Assembly (NCBI GenBank): GCA_023250955.1 | Contig: JAHEZQ010000008.1 | Coordinates: 90,569 to 154,568, forward strand | Origin: Melioribacter sp. | GTDB taxonomy: Bacteria; Bacteroidota; Ignavibacteria; Ignavibacteriales; Melioribacteraceae | Reading direction: 5' to 3' | Length of the DNA stretch: 64,000 nucleotides | In this document: one piece after another, positions 45,937 to 55,186 of the stretch | Numbering within the stretch: position 1 is the stretch's first letter | Layout of the letters: the number at the start of each line of letters is the position of its first letter | Program-made: the position numbers and the translations under genes | The notes under the pieces: model-generated | Database searches by the model: none | What the model was told of the DNA's origin: nothing | Seen by the model: only the letters and a program-made list of their open reading frames with translations

Positions 45937-45997
45937 AAGGGTTCAAAGGAGAAAGTCCCTTGTTGTAAAAATTAATACAGTATTACTTTACAACAAA
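45937..45997. other. Two hairpins/dyads upstream of the RsbW-like operon
   Basis: A perfect 10-bp inverted repeat (ttgttgtaaa 45961-45970, tttacaacaa 45988-45997) encloses a second dyad taatacagtatta (45974-45986). Just before it, aaggg (45937-45941) can pair with ccctt (45957-45961). No T-run follows on either strand, so these do not look like terminators. The rest of the gap 45721-46144 shows nothing I can name. An operator or structured leader for the operon starting at 45720 is possible. Confidence 0.4.
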
Positions 45998-46144
45998 TCC
46001 ATTTCCTAATAAGAGTACATTAATTTGGAAAGATACTCATCGAAACTCAACTTGTTTTTGGTAGTGTAAATTATTTGAAAAATCTTTTAGCTAAAAAATG
46101 ACCAACCCACACAGAATAGAACCAAATACACCGTCTACACAGAC

Positions 46145-47472
46145 TGTGCATATTCAAAATCTTATCCGTATAAAAAGCACTTAATTCACGGTAAAATCTA
46201 TATTTTTCTCTCACCTAAAATTAATAGAAATAAACCTAACATGATCAAATCTTTCATATTGTTTTGTCTTGTTTTCTTCAAATCAAGAACGCAACTCCAA
46301 ATGGAAATCATCTTCCTTAGGAAGCAACTCGAAATCTTAAAAAGATCCTCAAAGAAGATTCAGATACAAAAGAGTGATCAGCTATTCTTCTTATTCATTA
46401 GAAGAGTCTATAGTAAGTGGCGAGACAGTTTAATCATCATTAAACCAGAAACAGTTATCAGATGGCACAGAAAAAGATTTTATAAGCACCTTATGAGGAA
46501 TAAAATAAAGTATCGTGGAAGGCCGAGAGCCTCCAACGAAATTATTCAGCTAATTAAACAGATTGCAAACGAAAATCCAATGTGGGGTGTACCTAGAATA
46601 CATGGTGAAATTCTTAAACTTGGCTATAATATTTCTCAAGCTACTGTTTGGAGATATACTCCTAAGGATAAAAATAATATTACTGGGCAACGTTGGAAGA
46701 CTTTTCTTAAAAACCATGCCTCAGAAATTATCTCTATTGATTTCTTTTGTGTTCCTACTATTAGTTTCAGGTTACTTCATGTTCTGGTATTTCTTTCTCA
46801 CGATCGAAGAAAGATTATCCATTTTAATATTACTACGAATCCAACATCGGAATGGGCAACACAACAGCTAAAGAATGCATTATATGATTCCGAAATTCCA
46901 AAATACTTAATTCGAGATCGAGATTGTAGATTCGGTAATTTATTTAAGAAAAGCGTTTCAGACTTTGATATTCGTGAAATCGTAACAGCATATCGTTCAC
47001 CCTGGCAGAATGGTTATGTTGAAAGAATTATTGGAAGTATTAGGAGAGAATTTCTTGATCATGTGATTGTTATGAATGAAAACCATCTTCGAAAACTTCT
47101 AAGAGAATATTTTCATTATTATAACAATCAGCGAACGCATCTTGGATTGAATAAAGATTCTCCAGAATCAAGAATTGTTCATGTAATTGGAAAGATTGAG
47201 AAAGTTGCTGTTGCAAACGGACTTCATAATTACTACTTCAGAAAAGCTGCGTAACTAATTAACCGAAGATATTTATCAAACAAATCTTTAGTGATCGAGG
47301 GATTTCTATTTTCTTTTTGTTATAAATCCGATTAAAACTGATTCTTTTTAATAATCCTTCAACACTTCTTATCAAATATTTCGTCTCATCTACAGATCTA
47401 CCATTATATTTTTGAAAAGATAACGCGATATCTAGACATTTTTACATGCGGATCGAATTTTGAATAGGGACA
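46145..47472 (+). mobile_element. Complete insertion sequence with rve-type DDE transposase, about 1.33 kb
   Basis: The ends are imperfect inverted repeats: left tgtgcatattcaaaat... at 46145-46171 and right, read inward, tgtccctattcaaaat... from 47472 to 47446, agreeing at 21 of 27 positions. One intact transposase gene fills most of the interior. No clear target-site duplication could be read at the borders. The single-frame rve transposase is like IS481 and related IS3-superfamily elements; the exact family is not settled. It sits in the gap between the RsbW operon and tRNA-Ser and interrupts no recognisable gene. Confidence 0.75.
46241..47254 (+). CDS. IS transposase, integrase-core (rve) DDE family
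   Basis: This 337-residue transposase has a helix-turn-helix-like N-terminal half (MEIIFLRKQLEILKR, then KPETVIRWHRKRF and KYRGRPRAS) with a WGVPRIHGEILKLGYNISQATVWR segment (115-138). The catalytic core has D167 (IISIDFF), RDRDCRFG (D226/D228) and E261 (WQNGYVERIIGSIRREFLDH), followed by the YHYYNNQRTHLGLNKDSP motif. The gene is full length and uninterrupted, so the element may still be active. It starts at ATG 46241, inside the inverted repeats at 46145-46171 and 47446-47472. Confidence 0.93.
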   Translation: MIKSFILFCLVFFKSRTQLQMEIIFLRKQLEILKRSSKKIQIQKSDQLFFLFIRRVYSKWRDSLIIIKPETVIRWHRKRFYKHLMRNKIKYRGRPRASNEIIQLIKQIANENPMWGVPRIHGEILKLGYNISQATVWRYTPKDKNNITGQRWKTFLKNHASEIISIDFFCVPTISFRLLHVLVFLSHDRRKIIHFNITTNPTSEWATQQLKNALYDSEIPKYLIRDRDCRFGNLFKKSVSDFDIREIVTAYRSPWQNGYVERIIGSIRREFLDHVIVMNENHLRKLLREYFHYYNNQRTHLGLNKDSPESRIVHVIGKIEKVAVANGLHNYYFRKAA

Positions 47473-47497
47473 CAACTACAGCAACAACCTTTCAAAA

Positions 47498-47530
47498 AAA
47501 AGGCCTAAAACAATTTGTTTTAAGCCTTTT
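47498..47530 (-). terminator. Rho-independent terminator of tRNA-Ser
   Basis: Right after the tRNA 3' end (minus strand) a stem of about 15 bp with one mismatch (47498-47512 against 47516-47530; aaaaggcctaaaaca with tgttttaagcctttt) ends in a run of seven T on the minus strand. It is strong and in the right place. Confidence 0.88.
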
Positions 47531-47531
47531 G

Positions 47532-47618
47532 CGGAGAGTCAGGGATTCGAACCCCGGAAGGACTTACATCCTTAACGGTTTTCAAGACCGCCGCATTCAA
47601 CCACTCTGCCAACTCTCC
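47532..47618 (-). tRNA. tRNA-Ser (anticodon UGA)
   Basis: This 87-nt class II tRNA has acceptor stem GGAGAGT/ACTCTCC, a D arm starting GGCAGAGTGGTTGAATGC and anticodon stem GCGGT/ACCGT around loop CTTGAAA, giving anticodon UGA. A long variable arm (TAAGGATGTAAGTCCTT), a T arm with GTTCGAATC and discriminator G complete it. The CCA end is not encoded. The gene stands alone and is followed by its own terminator. A protein frame across it (GELAEWLNAAVLKTV...) is spurious. Confidence 0.97.
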
Positions 47619-47761
47619 GTTTAAATACATTTTCTTAAAAAACGCCCACAACAATAAGAAAAAAAATTTTATTTCTCCATTTCTCCTACAAGTCAAGAAA
47701 ATTTTATTCATTCACTTATTCAATATATTTCATTACTAAATCATTTATTACTGAGGTTATA

Positions 47762-49618
47762 ATGTCATTTCAAAGATTTATCACTTATTTATTTCTAATT
47801 ATAATTTCCGTTAATACCATCGTTAATTCACAGCATATAATTAAAGTTCCTGCATGGACTAAACAGGCAGTTTGGTATCAAATATTTCCGGAACGATTTG
47901 CTAACGGCGATAAACATAACGATCCCAAACCCGAAGATATGAAAGGTGCTTGGCCGTATTTTATTCCTGAAGGATGGCAGATCCATCCTTGGACAAGCGA
48001 TTGGTATAAACTTCAACCATGGGAAGTAAAAACTGGAAAAGATTTTTATTGGAATGCAGGTGTAAGAAGATACGGCGGCGATTTACAAGGCATTATAAAC
48101 AAACTTGATTACCTAAAACAACTTGGCATTAATGCAATCTATCTTAATCCAATTTTTGAATCACCCTCCTTACATAAATATGATGCTACTATGTATCATC
48201 ATGTTGATAATAATTTTGGACCGGATCCTAAAAAAGATGTTGAAATTTGGTCGCAGGAAAATCCAAGTGATCCGAAATCTTGGAAATGGACAACAGCGGA
48301 TAAACTTTTTTTAAAACTCATTAGTGAATGTCATAAACGCGGAATGAAAATTATTATTGACGGAGTATTCAATCATACAGGAACAACATTTTGGGCTTTT
48401 CAGGATATTGTAAAAAATCAGCAGTCATCAAAATTCAAAGATTGGTATACAATAAAAAAATGGGATGACCCTAATACAAAAGAAAATGAATTCCAATATG
48501 TTGGATGGTTAGGAGTAAAAGATTTACCGGAAATTCGTGAAGATGAAAACGGAATTGTCTCCGGTCCGCGAGAGCATATTCATTCTGTAGTTCAAAGGTG
48601 GATGGATCCAAATGGAGATGGTAATCCTTCCGATGGAATTGACGGATGGAGACTTGATGTTGCAGAAATGGTTAATCATAAATTTTGGAAAGAATTTAGA
48701 ACTTGGGTAAAAAATATTAATCCGGAGGCTTACATAGTTGGTGAAATTTGGTGGGATGATTGGAAAAATTATAAAATGATGAATGGTGCACCTTGGCTTC
48801 AAGGAGATGAATTTGATGCGGTAATGAATTATCGTTTTGCCCGTGCACTCAAAAATTTCATAATAAATAAAAAAGAATCTATTGGTCCGCAAGGATTTAT
48901 TGATTCTCTTCAAACGCTATTCAAGGAATATCAAACAGAAAATTTTTATTCGTTGATGAATTTATTGGATAGCCATGATGTAGAGCGAGTTCCATCAATG
49001 ATAGTTAATCCTGATCTTTTATATGATCACGGTGGTAATCCGGGACAAACAAAAAGTTTTGATGTCCGTAAACCGAATGAAAAAGAAAGAGAAATTCAAA
49101 AACTTCTAGTTGGAGTACAATTCACTCTTCCGGGCGCTCCACAGATTTATTATGGTGATGAAGCCGGAATGTGGGGCGGTGATGATCCTGATTGCCGTAA
49201 ACCAATGGTTTGGAAAGAAACAAAATATGAATCTGAAACTGCACATCCATTCGGGTTACCACGACAAAAAGATGAAGTTAAATTTGATGATGATCTATAT
49301 AAATGGTACGGAAAAATGGCAACAATAAGAAATGAGAATAATGCTCTGTCACTTGGAGAGCTTCAATTTTACGTTGTTGATGAATCAAAGAAAATTCTTG
49401 CCTACAAACGCACTTTAAATAATGAAACCATAATCGTTATCGTAAACAATAATGAAAGCTCTAATCAAATCAATATTAAGTATGGTCCCTTCTTGAGCAG
49501 GAGAACAAACTTTGTTGATCTCGTAAAAAATAAAAAAGTTGTACCGGATGATGATTCGTTTAAATTGCTTCTTAATCCATATCAAATTGTAATATTGAAG
49601 GATAAGGGTAATCTTTAA
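47762..49618 (+). CDS. Exported GH13 alpha-amylase-family enzyme (neopullulanase/cyclomaltodextrinase-like)
   Basis: This 618-residue enzyme cleaves alpha-glucans or maltodextrins. It has a signal peptide (about 1-24) and the four GH13 conserved regions: DGVFNHTG (200-207), GWRLDVAEM with nucleophile D299, GEIWWDDW with acid/base E328, and LLDSHDVER with D406. GDEAGMWGGDDPDCRKPMVW and YQIFPERFANGD fit the neopullulanase/cyclomaltodextrinase subgroup. There is no T9SS sorting domain, so a periplasmic site is likely. It is transcribed alone, 143 bp after the tRNA on the opposite strand, and ends 27 bp before the convergent DUF4249 gene. The start is ATG 47762. Confidence 0.94.
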   Translation: MSFQRFITYLFLIIISVNTIVNSQHIIKVPAWTKQAVWYQIFPERFANGDKHNDPKPEDMKGAWPYFIPEGWQIHPWTSDWYKLQPWEVKTGKDFYWNAGVRRYGGDLQGIINKLDYLKQLGINAIYLNPIFESPSLHKYDATMYHHVDNNFGPDPKKDVEIWSQENPSDPKSWKWTTADKLFLKLISECHKRGMKIIIDGVFNHTGTTFWAFQDIVKNQQSSKFKDWYTIKKWDDPNTKENEFQYVGWLGVKDLPEIREDENGIVSGPREHIHSVVQRWMDPNGDGNPSDGIDGWRLDVAEMVNHKFWKEFRTWVKNINPEAYIVGEIWWDDWKNYKMMNGAPWLQGDEFDAVMNYRFARALKNFIINKKESIGPQGFIDSLQTLFKEYQTENFYSLMNLLDSHDVERVPSMIVNPDLLYDHGGNPGQTKSFDVRKPNEKEREIQKLLVGVQFTLPGAPQIYYGDEAGMWGGDDPDCRKPMVWKETKYESETAHPFGLPRQKDEVKFDDDLYKWYGKMATIRNENNALSLGELQFYVVDESKKILAYKRTLNNETIIVIVNNNESSNQINIKYGPFLSRRTNFVDLVKNKKVVPDDDSFKLLLNPYQIVILKDKGNL

Positions 49619-49645
49619 TAAATGATGCCAAAATTAATGGTATGT

Positions 49646-50632
49646 CTATTTTTCTGATAGGTAACCAAATTTCTTTAACAAATACTGTGGATCAAATTTA
49701 ATTATTCTTTTCACATAAGAATAAGAAGCATAAAATCCTAATCCACCATTGATATTCGTAATGTCGGATGGATAATTCCGTATTGTAAATCCATAATCAA
49801 AAAATAAATCGGCCGAATAATAACTCGTTAGATTTTCATCGTATAAAAATATTTCAATTTCCAATGGCGCAATGGAATATCTTCCTTTAGCCGGATCTCC
49901 TGCTGAAATATTTTGCAAAACTTGTTCAAATAATTTTCTATCTATTAATAATTCATTCTTAAAAGAAGTATGTATATAATCTGAAAAATTATTGTTAGCA
50001 GTTAATGAAGAAATATTGATAGGAATATTAACTTTGAATTTATTTTTCACCCCATTTGAATCTCTATAGTAATAAGGAAGAGTTACCTTTTGTGCTTTTA
50101 CCAGACTTAAACTGCTAGACCAAACGACATTCATGTTAGAAGTGTCTCTTCCAATTAACGGACCGGGAATATATGGAAGGGTTTTTTCTTCATCGAAATA
50201 AATACCATCGGGAATTTTTGTTTTAGAAGAAAGTTTTTGTCCATCAGGTAAAGAAATGTTTAACTCTACTTCCTTTCCGAAAACCGGTCTAAAGTTTTTG
50301 AGGTAGTAGTATTTAGCCGGCGTATTATACCTCGTGTTAACATTTTGCAAATCAACTGTGTCTCGAAAAAAATATTTTGTGTTTGAATCTAAATACTTTA
50401 GCGAAACTATTGCTCCTGTAACTGCCGGATCTTCTGTGTTACCGTATGGATTAAATCCATTAACACCGTAAAGTTTGGAGACATATGCCGTCTGTAAAGT
50501 TGTATCTCCTCTTAAAATAAGATTAACATTATATTTTACGGGCAAATCACCTACTGGAGAAATGTTTTCTTCACAGCTGTAGTTAATAAGCATGATAATT
50601 ACGGAAAAGATTATGAGTGGTATCCTTCTCAT
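49646..50632 (-). CDS. DUF4249 family outer-membrane lipoprotein
   Basis: This 328-residue lipoprotein has the signal MRRIPLIIFSVIIMLINYSC, with Cys20 as the likely lipidation site. DUF4249 features follow: beta-rich YNVNLILRGDTTLQTAYVSKLYG, the insert ...DPAVTGAIVSLKYLDSN, and a C-terminal NINGGLGFYASYSYVKRIIKFDP. The family commonly accompanies TonB receptors in Bacteroidota, and its function is not defined. Its start codon overlaps the stop of the TonB receptor gene (ATGA, 4 bp), so the pair is translationally coupled. Together they may form a receptor-lipoprotein importer analogous to SusCD. Confidence 0.88.
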   Translation of the reverse strand: MRRIPLIIFSVIIMLINYSCEENISPVGDLPVKYNVNLILRGDTTLQTAYVSKLYGVNGFNPYGNTEDPAVTGAIVSLKYLDSNTKYFFRDTVDLQNVNTRYNTPAKYYYLKNFRPVFGKEVELNISLPDGQKLSSKTKIPDGIYFDEEKTLPYIPGPLIGRDTSNMNVVWSSSLSLVKAQKVTLPYYYRDSNGVKNKFKVNIPINISSLTANNNFSDYIHTSFKNELLIDRKLFEQVLQNISAGDPAKGRYSIAPLEIEIFLYDENLTSYYSADLFFDYGFTIRNYPSDITNINGGLGFYASYSYVKRIIKFDPQYLLKKFGYLSEK

Positions 50633-52851
50633 AACTCAACCTTAACAGATGCCGTTAAAAGGAAGGGAAGCATATTCACAATTTTCCCGCTTGCCTGATC
50701 AAAATAAAAAATGTTCTTTCTGTTATAAAGATTTATCGCGCTCACATCTAAATTCATCTTTAAGAAAGAAAGGTTTATTTTTTTTGATAAAATTAAATCC
50801 ATGCGATGATAATCCGGTAACCTTGCAGTATTTTTATCTCCAAAAAATGTAATAGGAAAAAGTGATTCATAAATATTATAATCATTTAAAAAATTATTCA
50901 ATGATAGTTTATCATAATAGCCGAGTTGCTGTGTAAATGGAAAACCTGAATGATAAGCCCAATTTGCACTTAACTTCCAATCGTCAGGCAAATTAATGGT
51001 TAGTAGAAAGTTTAAATTATGTCTTGAATCATATCTTGGACTATATCGAACTCCGTTTACTTCCTTAAAAGACCAGCTTAAAGCATAAGATAAAGCCACA
51101 TCAATAAGGTTTGTGTTAAATTTAGTTTGTACTTCACCTCCGTAAGATTCACCTGAGCTTTGTAATAAATCCGGTTCAGTAAATAATATTTTGTTTTCGT
51201 TTAAAGTCGGTGATGACACAATTTTTTTATAATAACTTTCAACATCAACCGAAAAGTTACGAGACAATTTTGACGATATTCCAAAAACATATTGAAGTGA
51301 TTTTGTTTTTCTTAAATAATCCGGAACGATAATAACCGGATCAAATAATGATAGGACTTCCCTCTCATCAACAATTGTAGTGAGTTCTTGCTGGTAAATT
51401 CCGAATGCAGCTTTTAATGTTAACTCCGGAAATAATGTGTATGAAATATTAATACGCGGCTCAATAAAATCACCCTTTGCTGCAATATCCTTTAGATTAA
51501 ATCTTGCACCAAGGTCTATACCCAGATCCGAGAACTGCATAAATTTATAATTTACATAAGCATTTGATCCTAAACCATCATCACCAACATCGGCCCTATA
51601 ATCGAGACGGTTAATTAAAAATAAACTTGTTGAAACAGATTTAACATCAACACCGAGACTCACTTCATCTTTGCTGTCTAATACATATAAGAAATCTGCA
51701 GCTATTGTAAAGTCGTTTACCTCATTAAGTTTTGGTTTTACAGTACTAAGTTTCTGAATTATTTCGTTTTTATAATTGCTAATAGAAATTCCAAAATCGA
51801 GGAAAAAAGGAATTTCACCCACCGTGAATACTTTTAGTCCCCAATTATTATTCCGCCATTTGTAATCCGGTCTATTCACTTCCGTATATTTTAAATTATC
51901 TTCGCTTACTAATCCGTGAAGAGAAAATTTTGATCCTGAAAAAAAGATTGGATTTGAATAGTTGATTTTAAAAGATGCATCGTAGAAATCAACCGGCAGA
52001 TCGTTATTATTTACAAATTTTTTCAAAATATCATTTGATAAACTTTTTCTACCTGATATAAAAAATGAACCGTAAGGTATTGGGCCTTCTATCAAACCTT
52101 TAGCCGAAAGCAAGCTCGCACTTAATTTCGCTCCGAATTTATTTTTATCGCCATCCTTGGTAATAATTTTTAAAATGGATGAAATTGCTCTGCCGTAATT
52201 GGCCGGAAATCCGCCTCTGAAAAATTCAACGTTATTAATTACATCCGGGTCAATCACACTGAAGAGTCCGATAGCATGAAACGGATAATAAACCGGAATG
52301 CCGTCCATAATAATTAAATTCTGATTTGATTCTCCTCCTCGTACATTAAATTTAACAGAAACATCTCCCGTAGATTGAACGCCGGGCAATGAAGCTAAAG
52401 ATCTTAGAAGATCTGTTTCTACACCTTTCGGTAAAGTTTCAAGTTCTTTTGGAGTAATTATAGTTTTACCTACGTCGAGATTATTTTTATTCTTATTTAA
52501 ATATTCTGTTGTTTCTATCGCATCAAATTGAATATTTGAAGGCACCAGAAGAATTTCGACTTCTGTAATGATATCAGGCTTAACTAGAATGCTAAGCTGC
52601 TGTGTTTTATATCCTACATACGACACAACAATTGTATAATTTTTATTAGCCGGAACTGAAGGAATGATAAAATAACCCCTGTTATTTGCCGAAGCCCCAA
52701 TATTTAATTCCTTAATAAATACATTCCCGAACGGGAGTGACTCTAACGTGGAAGATTCTTTTACAACACCGCGTATAGTTCCTTTTTCTTGCGCTGTAAT
52801 TAGACCTGTTAATAAAAGGCTAACTATGATTATTCTGATTAATGATTTCAA
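50629..52851 (-). CDS. TonB-dependent receptor paired with DUF4249
   Basis: This 740-residue outer-membrane receptor has a signal peptide (MKSLIRIIIVSLLLTGLITAQ), a CarboxypepD_reg-like domain (about 24-105: GTIRGVVKESSTLESLPFGNVFI), a plug (about 120-230: LPKGVETDLLRSLASLPGVQST, NVRGGESNQNLIIMDGIPVYYPFHAIGLFSVIDPDVI) and a barrel. The plug motif DGIPVYYPFH is typical of receptors paired with DUF4249. The start is TTG 52851; an in-frame stop lies immediately before it, so no longer ATG start exists. The substrate is unknown. A 172-bp gap separates it from the divergent SGNH gene. Confidence 0.9.
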   Translation of the reverse strand: MKSLIRIIIVSLLLTGLITAQEKGTIRGVVKESSTLESLPFGNVFIKELNIGASANNRGYFIIPSVPANKNYTIVVSYVGYKTQQLSILVKPDIITEVEILLVPSNIQFDAIETTEYLNKNKNNLDVGKTIITPKELETLPKGVETDLLRSLASLPGVQSTGDVSVKFNVRGGESNQNLIIMDGIPVYYPFHAIGLFSVIDPDVINNVEFFRGGFPANYGRAISSILKIITKDGDKNKFGAKLSASLLSAKGLIEGPIPYGSFFISGRKSLSNDILKKFVNNNDLPVDFYDASFKINYSNPIFFSGSKFSLHGLVSEDNLKYTEVNRPDYKWRNNNWGLKVFTVGEIPFFLDFGISISNYKNEIIQKLSTVKPKLNEVNDFTIAADFLYVLDSKDEVSLGVDVKSVSTSLFLINRLDYRADVGDDGLGSNAYVNYKFMQFSDLGIDLGARFNLKDIAAKGDFIEPRINISYTLFPELTLKAAFGIYQQELTTIVDEREVLSLFDPVIIVPDYLRKTKSLQYVFGISSKLSRNFSVDVESYYKKIVSSPTLNENKILFTEPDLLQSSGESYGGEVQTKFNTNLIDVALSYALSWSFKEVNGVRYSPRYDSRHNLNFLLTINLPDDWKLSANWAYHSGFPFTQQLGYYDKLSLNNFLNDYNIYESLFPITFFGDKNTARLPDYHRMDLILSKKINLSFLKMNLDVSAINLYNRKNIFYFDQASGKIVNMLPFLLTASVKVEL

Positions 52852-53023
52852 TTATCTTATAACTAAAAATTTGTGTGTAAAATTAAATAATTTTTCGGGG
52901 AATGAAGCATGTTCATATTATTTTAATCAATCCAAATTCATTTTTTTCGGACAGTTAAATTTGTTTATTTTCCAGTTATGGTAATCGGTAATCCCAAAGC
53001 TTGATTAATTATCTAATATTTTA

Positions 53024-54904
53024 ATGATAATGAAAAATACTCGTCCAGAAAATTCTAAAAAGCATCCTTTTTATTTTTATATCATACTCGTTTCTATACC
53101 TATCTTTGTTTTATTCTTCTTAGAAGCGGGACTGAGAATATTTAACTATGGATTTTCCACTGATCAATGGATTGAAATCACTAATAATAAATTAATACTC
53201 AATCCGGAAATCGCTTACCGTTATTTTCACAAGACTAGTGGAATACCTTATCCGACGCGTGATTCATTTAACAAAATAAAAAGTTCAAACTCAATACGAG
53301 TATTTATTCTTGGGGAAAGCAGTACAGCCGGGTTTCCATATTCACCAAACGGTACATTTTCAAAATATATTAAGAAGAGATTACTTCTCAACTATTCCGA
53401 TAAAAATATTGAAGTAGTTAATCTTTCAATGGCAGCTATAAATTCTTATACCCTTTTAGATTTAATGCCGGGAATAATAGATCAGAAACCGGATTTGATA
53501 ATTATTTATGCCGGACACAACGAATATTATGGAGCTTTAGGTGTAGCATCAAACGAGTCACTCGGTAATTCGAGAACTCTGGTAAAATTGATGCTTTACT
53601 TAAATCGTTTTAAGACTGTACAGCTAATCAGAAATTTTATTGATTCAATTACCTCTTTATTTAGATCTGATATTCCTCAAACCGGAATTCTAATGCAGAG
53701 AATGGTGAAAGATCAATTAATACCAATTAATTCGGAGATGTATTACGATGGAATAAATCAATTTCAGAATAATCTTGATGAAATATTTAAGATGACAAAT
53801 GGTGCTAAAATTCCGGTAATTATTGGAACCTTAACCAGTAATCTTAAAGATCAAAAACCATTTATTTCTTCGAATGTTACAAATTATCCGACTGCAAATG
53901 AGATTTTTAACAAAGCCGAGAAAATGCTTTCAGAGAAAAAAATAAATGAAGCAGATTCACTTTTTGAATATGCCAAGGAATTGGATCTTCTTCGTTTCCG
54001 TGCACCTAAAAGAATAAATTCTATAATAAAAGAGTTAGGCAAAAAATATAATTATACAGTAGTAGATTTTGATTCAATATTTAAGGCTTTAAGTCCAGAT
54101 GGAATTGTGGGGAATAATTTAATGTCCGACCATCTTCATCCAACATTATTTGGTTATAAATCAATGGGCAAGATATTTTATGATGAGGTAATGAAAAAAA
54201 ATATGTTCCCAATGCCAAACAGCAAACTATCAAACGAGGAACAGAATAAATATATTTTTAATAATTACAGTTTTACTCAGCTAGATTCCACAATAGCGCA
54301 ATTCAGGTTATTCATTTTAAAAAATAGTTGGCCATATAATTTAGAAGAGCAAAACATTAATCTTCTTTATGAAAAAATCCCAAGAAAAGATTTTACTGAC
54401 TCTCTCGCCTTTCAGGTTATTAAAGATGAACTCTCATGGGAGTTAGCACATAGAAAATTAGCGGAAAGATATTTACATGATTCGAATATTGATGGATTCG
54501 TAAAAGAAATGGATGCAGTAATAGATCAATTTCCAGATGAGATTGCTTACTATAAAATTATGGCAGGCAATTTAGTGGAAACATCCAATTTTAATTTGGC
54601 TGAACCTTATTTGAAAAAATATTTTGAAATTATGCCGGATGCATTTTGTACTAAATGGCTTGGGATAATTAATCTAAACAAAAAGAAACTTAAGGATGCA
54701 ATCTTTTATCTTCAAAAAAGTTTAGAATTTAATTCAGGTGATCCTCAGACATTTTATAATATTGCCGGTGCGTTTGCTTTAAGTGGTAATTACAAAAATA
54801 GTCTCGAATATATAAATCAATGTTTGAAAATTGATCCTAATTTTGAAGGTGCGACTAATTTGAAAAAAGAATTAGAAACCATTATTGCCGGGAGAAATAA
54901 TTAG
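53024..54904 (+). CDS. Membrane-anchored SGNH-hydrolase-like protein with TPR C-terminus (first copy)
   Basis: This 626-residue protein has one membrane helix (about 16-37, FYFYIILVSIPIFVLFFLEAG), an SGNH/GDSL hydrolase domain (about 90-395) and a C-terminal TPR-like helical region (about 475-620). The catalytic blocks are visible: GESSTAGFPY (S99), AGHNEYYGALG (N166) and DHLHP (D369, H372). The domain would face the periplasm and could be an esterase or acyltransferase acting on a cell-envelope glycan. A paralogue of very similar layout is encoded at 55187-57163, and a DUF5989 gene lies between on the other strand. The start is ATG 53024 or ATG 53030. Confidence 0.88.
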   Translation: MIMKNTRPENSKKHPFYFYIILVSIPIFVLFFLEAGLRIFNYGFSTDQWIEITNNKLILNPEIAYRYFHKTSGIPYPTRDSFNKIKSSNSIRVFILGESSTAGFPYSPNGTFSKYIKKRLLLNYSDKNIEVVNLSMAAINSYTLLDLMPGIIDQKPDLIIIYAGHNEYYGALGVASNESLGNSRTLVKLMLYLNRFKTVQLIRNFIDSITSLFRSDIPQTGILMQRMVKDQLIPINSEMYYDGINQFQNNLDEIFKMTNGAKIPVIIGTLTSNLKDQKPFISSNVTNYPTANEIFNKAEKMLSEKKINEADSLFEYAKELDLLRFRAPKRINSIIKELGKKYNYTVVDFDSIFKALSPDGIVGNNLMSDHLHPTLFGYKSMGKIFYDEVMKKNMFPMPNSKLSNEEQNKYIFNNYSFTQLDSTIAQFRLFILKNSWPYNLEEQNINLLYEKIPRKDFTDSLAFQVIKDELSWELAHRKLAERYLHDSNIDGFVKEMDAVIDQFPDEIAYYKIMAGNLVETSNFNLAEPYLKKYFEIMPDAFCTKWLGIINLNKKKLKDAIFYLQKSLEFNSGDPQTFYNIAGAFALSGNYKNSLEYINQCLKIDPNFEGATNLKKELETIIAGRNN

Positions 54905-55059
54905 AATATTGCATATATAAATGGCGCCAAAGCTGATCCCTTCGTTAAAATAATTAATCCGCCGAGAAGAATTAAAAAGAAAACAATTGGCATTAGCCAC
55001 CATTTTTTTCTCTCGCGGAGAAAGCTCCATAGTTGGCCTAATGTAGATAGTTTGCTCAT
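54901..55059 (-). CDS. DUF5989 small membrane protein
   Basis: This 52-residue protein is encoded on the strand opposite to its neighbours, from ATG 55059 to TAA 54901. It begins MSKLSTLGQLWSFLRERKKW, then has one membrane helix (about 22-39) and ends GSALAPFIYAIF. These are the hallmarks of DUF5989: the basic RERKKWW segment and the conserved GSAxAPFIYxxF end. In other genomes such proteins travel with SGNH hydrolases and carbamoyltransferases, which fits the two SGNH genes on either side. Its stop overlaps the stop of the first SGNH gene. The function is unknown; a small inner-membrane partner of the SGNH protein is likely. Confidence 0.85.
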   Translation of the reverse strand: MSKLSTLGQLWSFLRERKKWWLMPIVFFLILLGGLIILTKGSALAPFIYAIF

Positions 55060-55186
55060 ATTATCTCAATCGATTTATTTTTACTAATAAAGTCTAATGA
55101 TAAAATTGACTTCAGTCAAGTCTACTTCTTCCTCGACATTTCATTTTTGATTATCTTAGTTCATAAATTTTACTGGAGAATTTTTA

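Noticed and set aside
46145..47472. Target-site duplication of the IS
   Set aside because: The bases just outside the inverted repeats do not form a convincing direct repeat.
47520..47711. Minus-strand 63-codon protein frame with GELAEWLNAAVLKTV and GVRIPDSP
   Set aside because: It is a translation of tRNA-Ser, a well-known spurious protein pattern.
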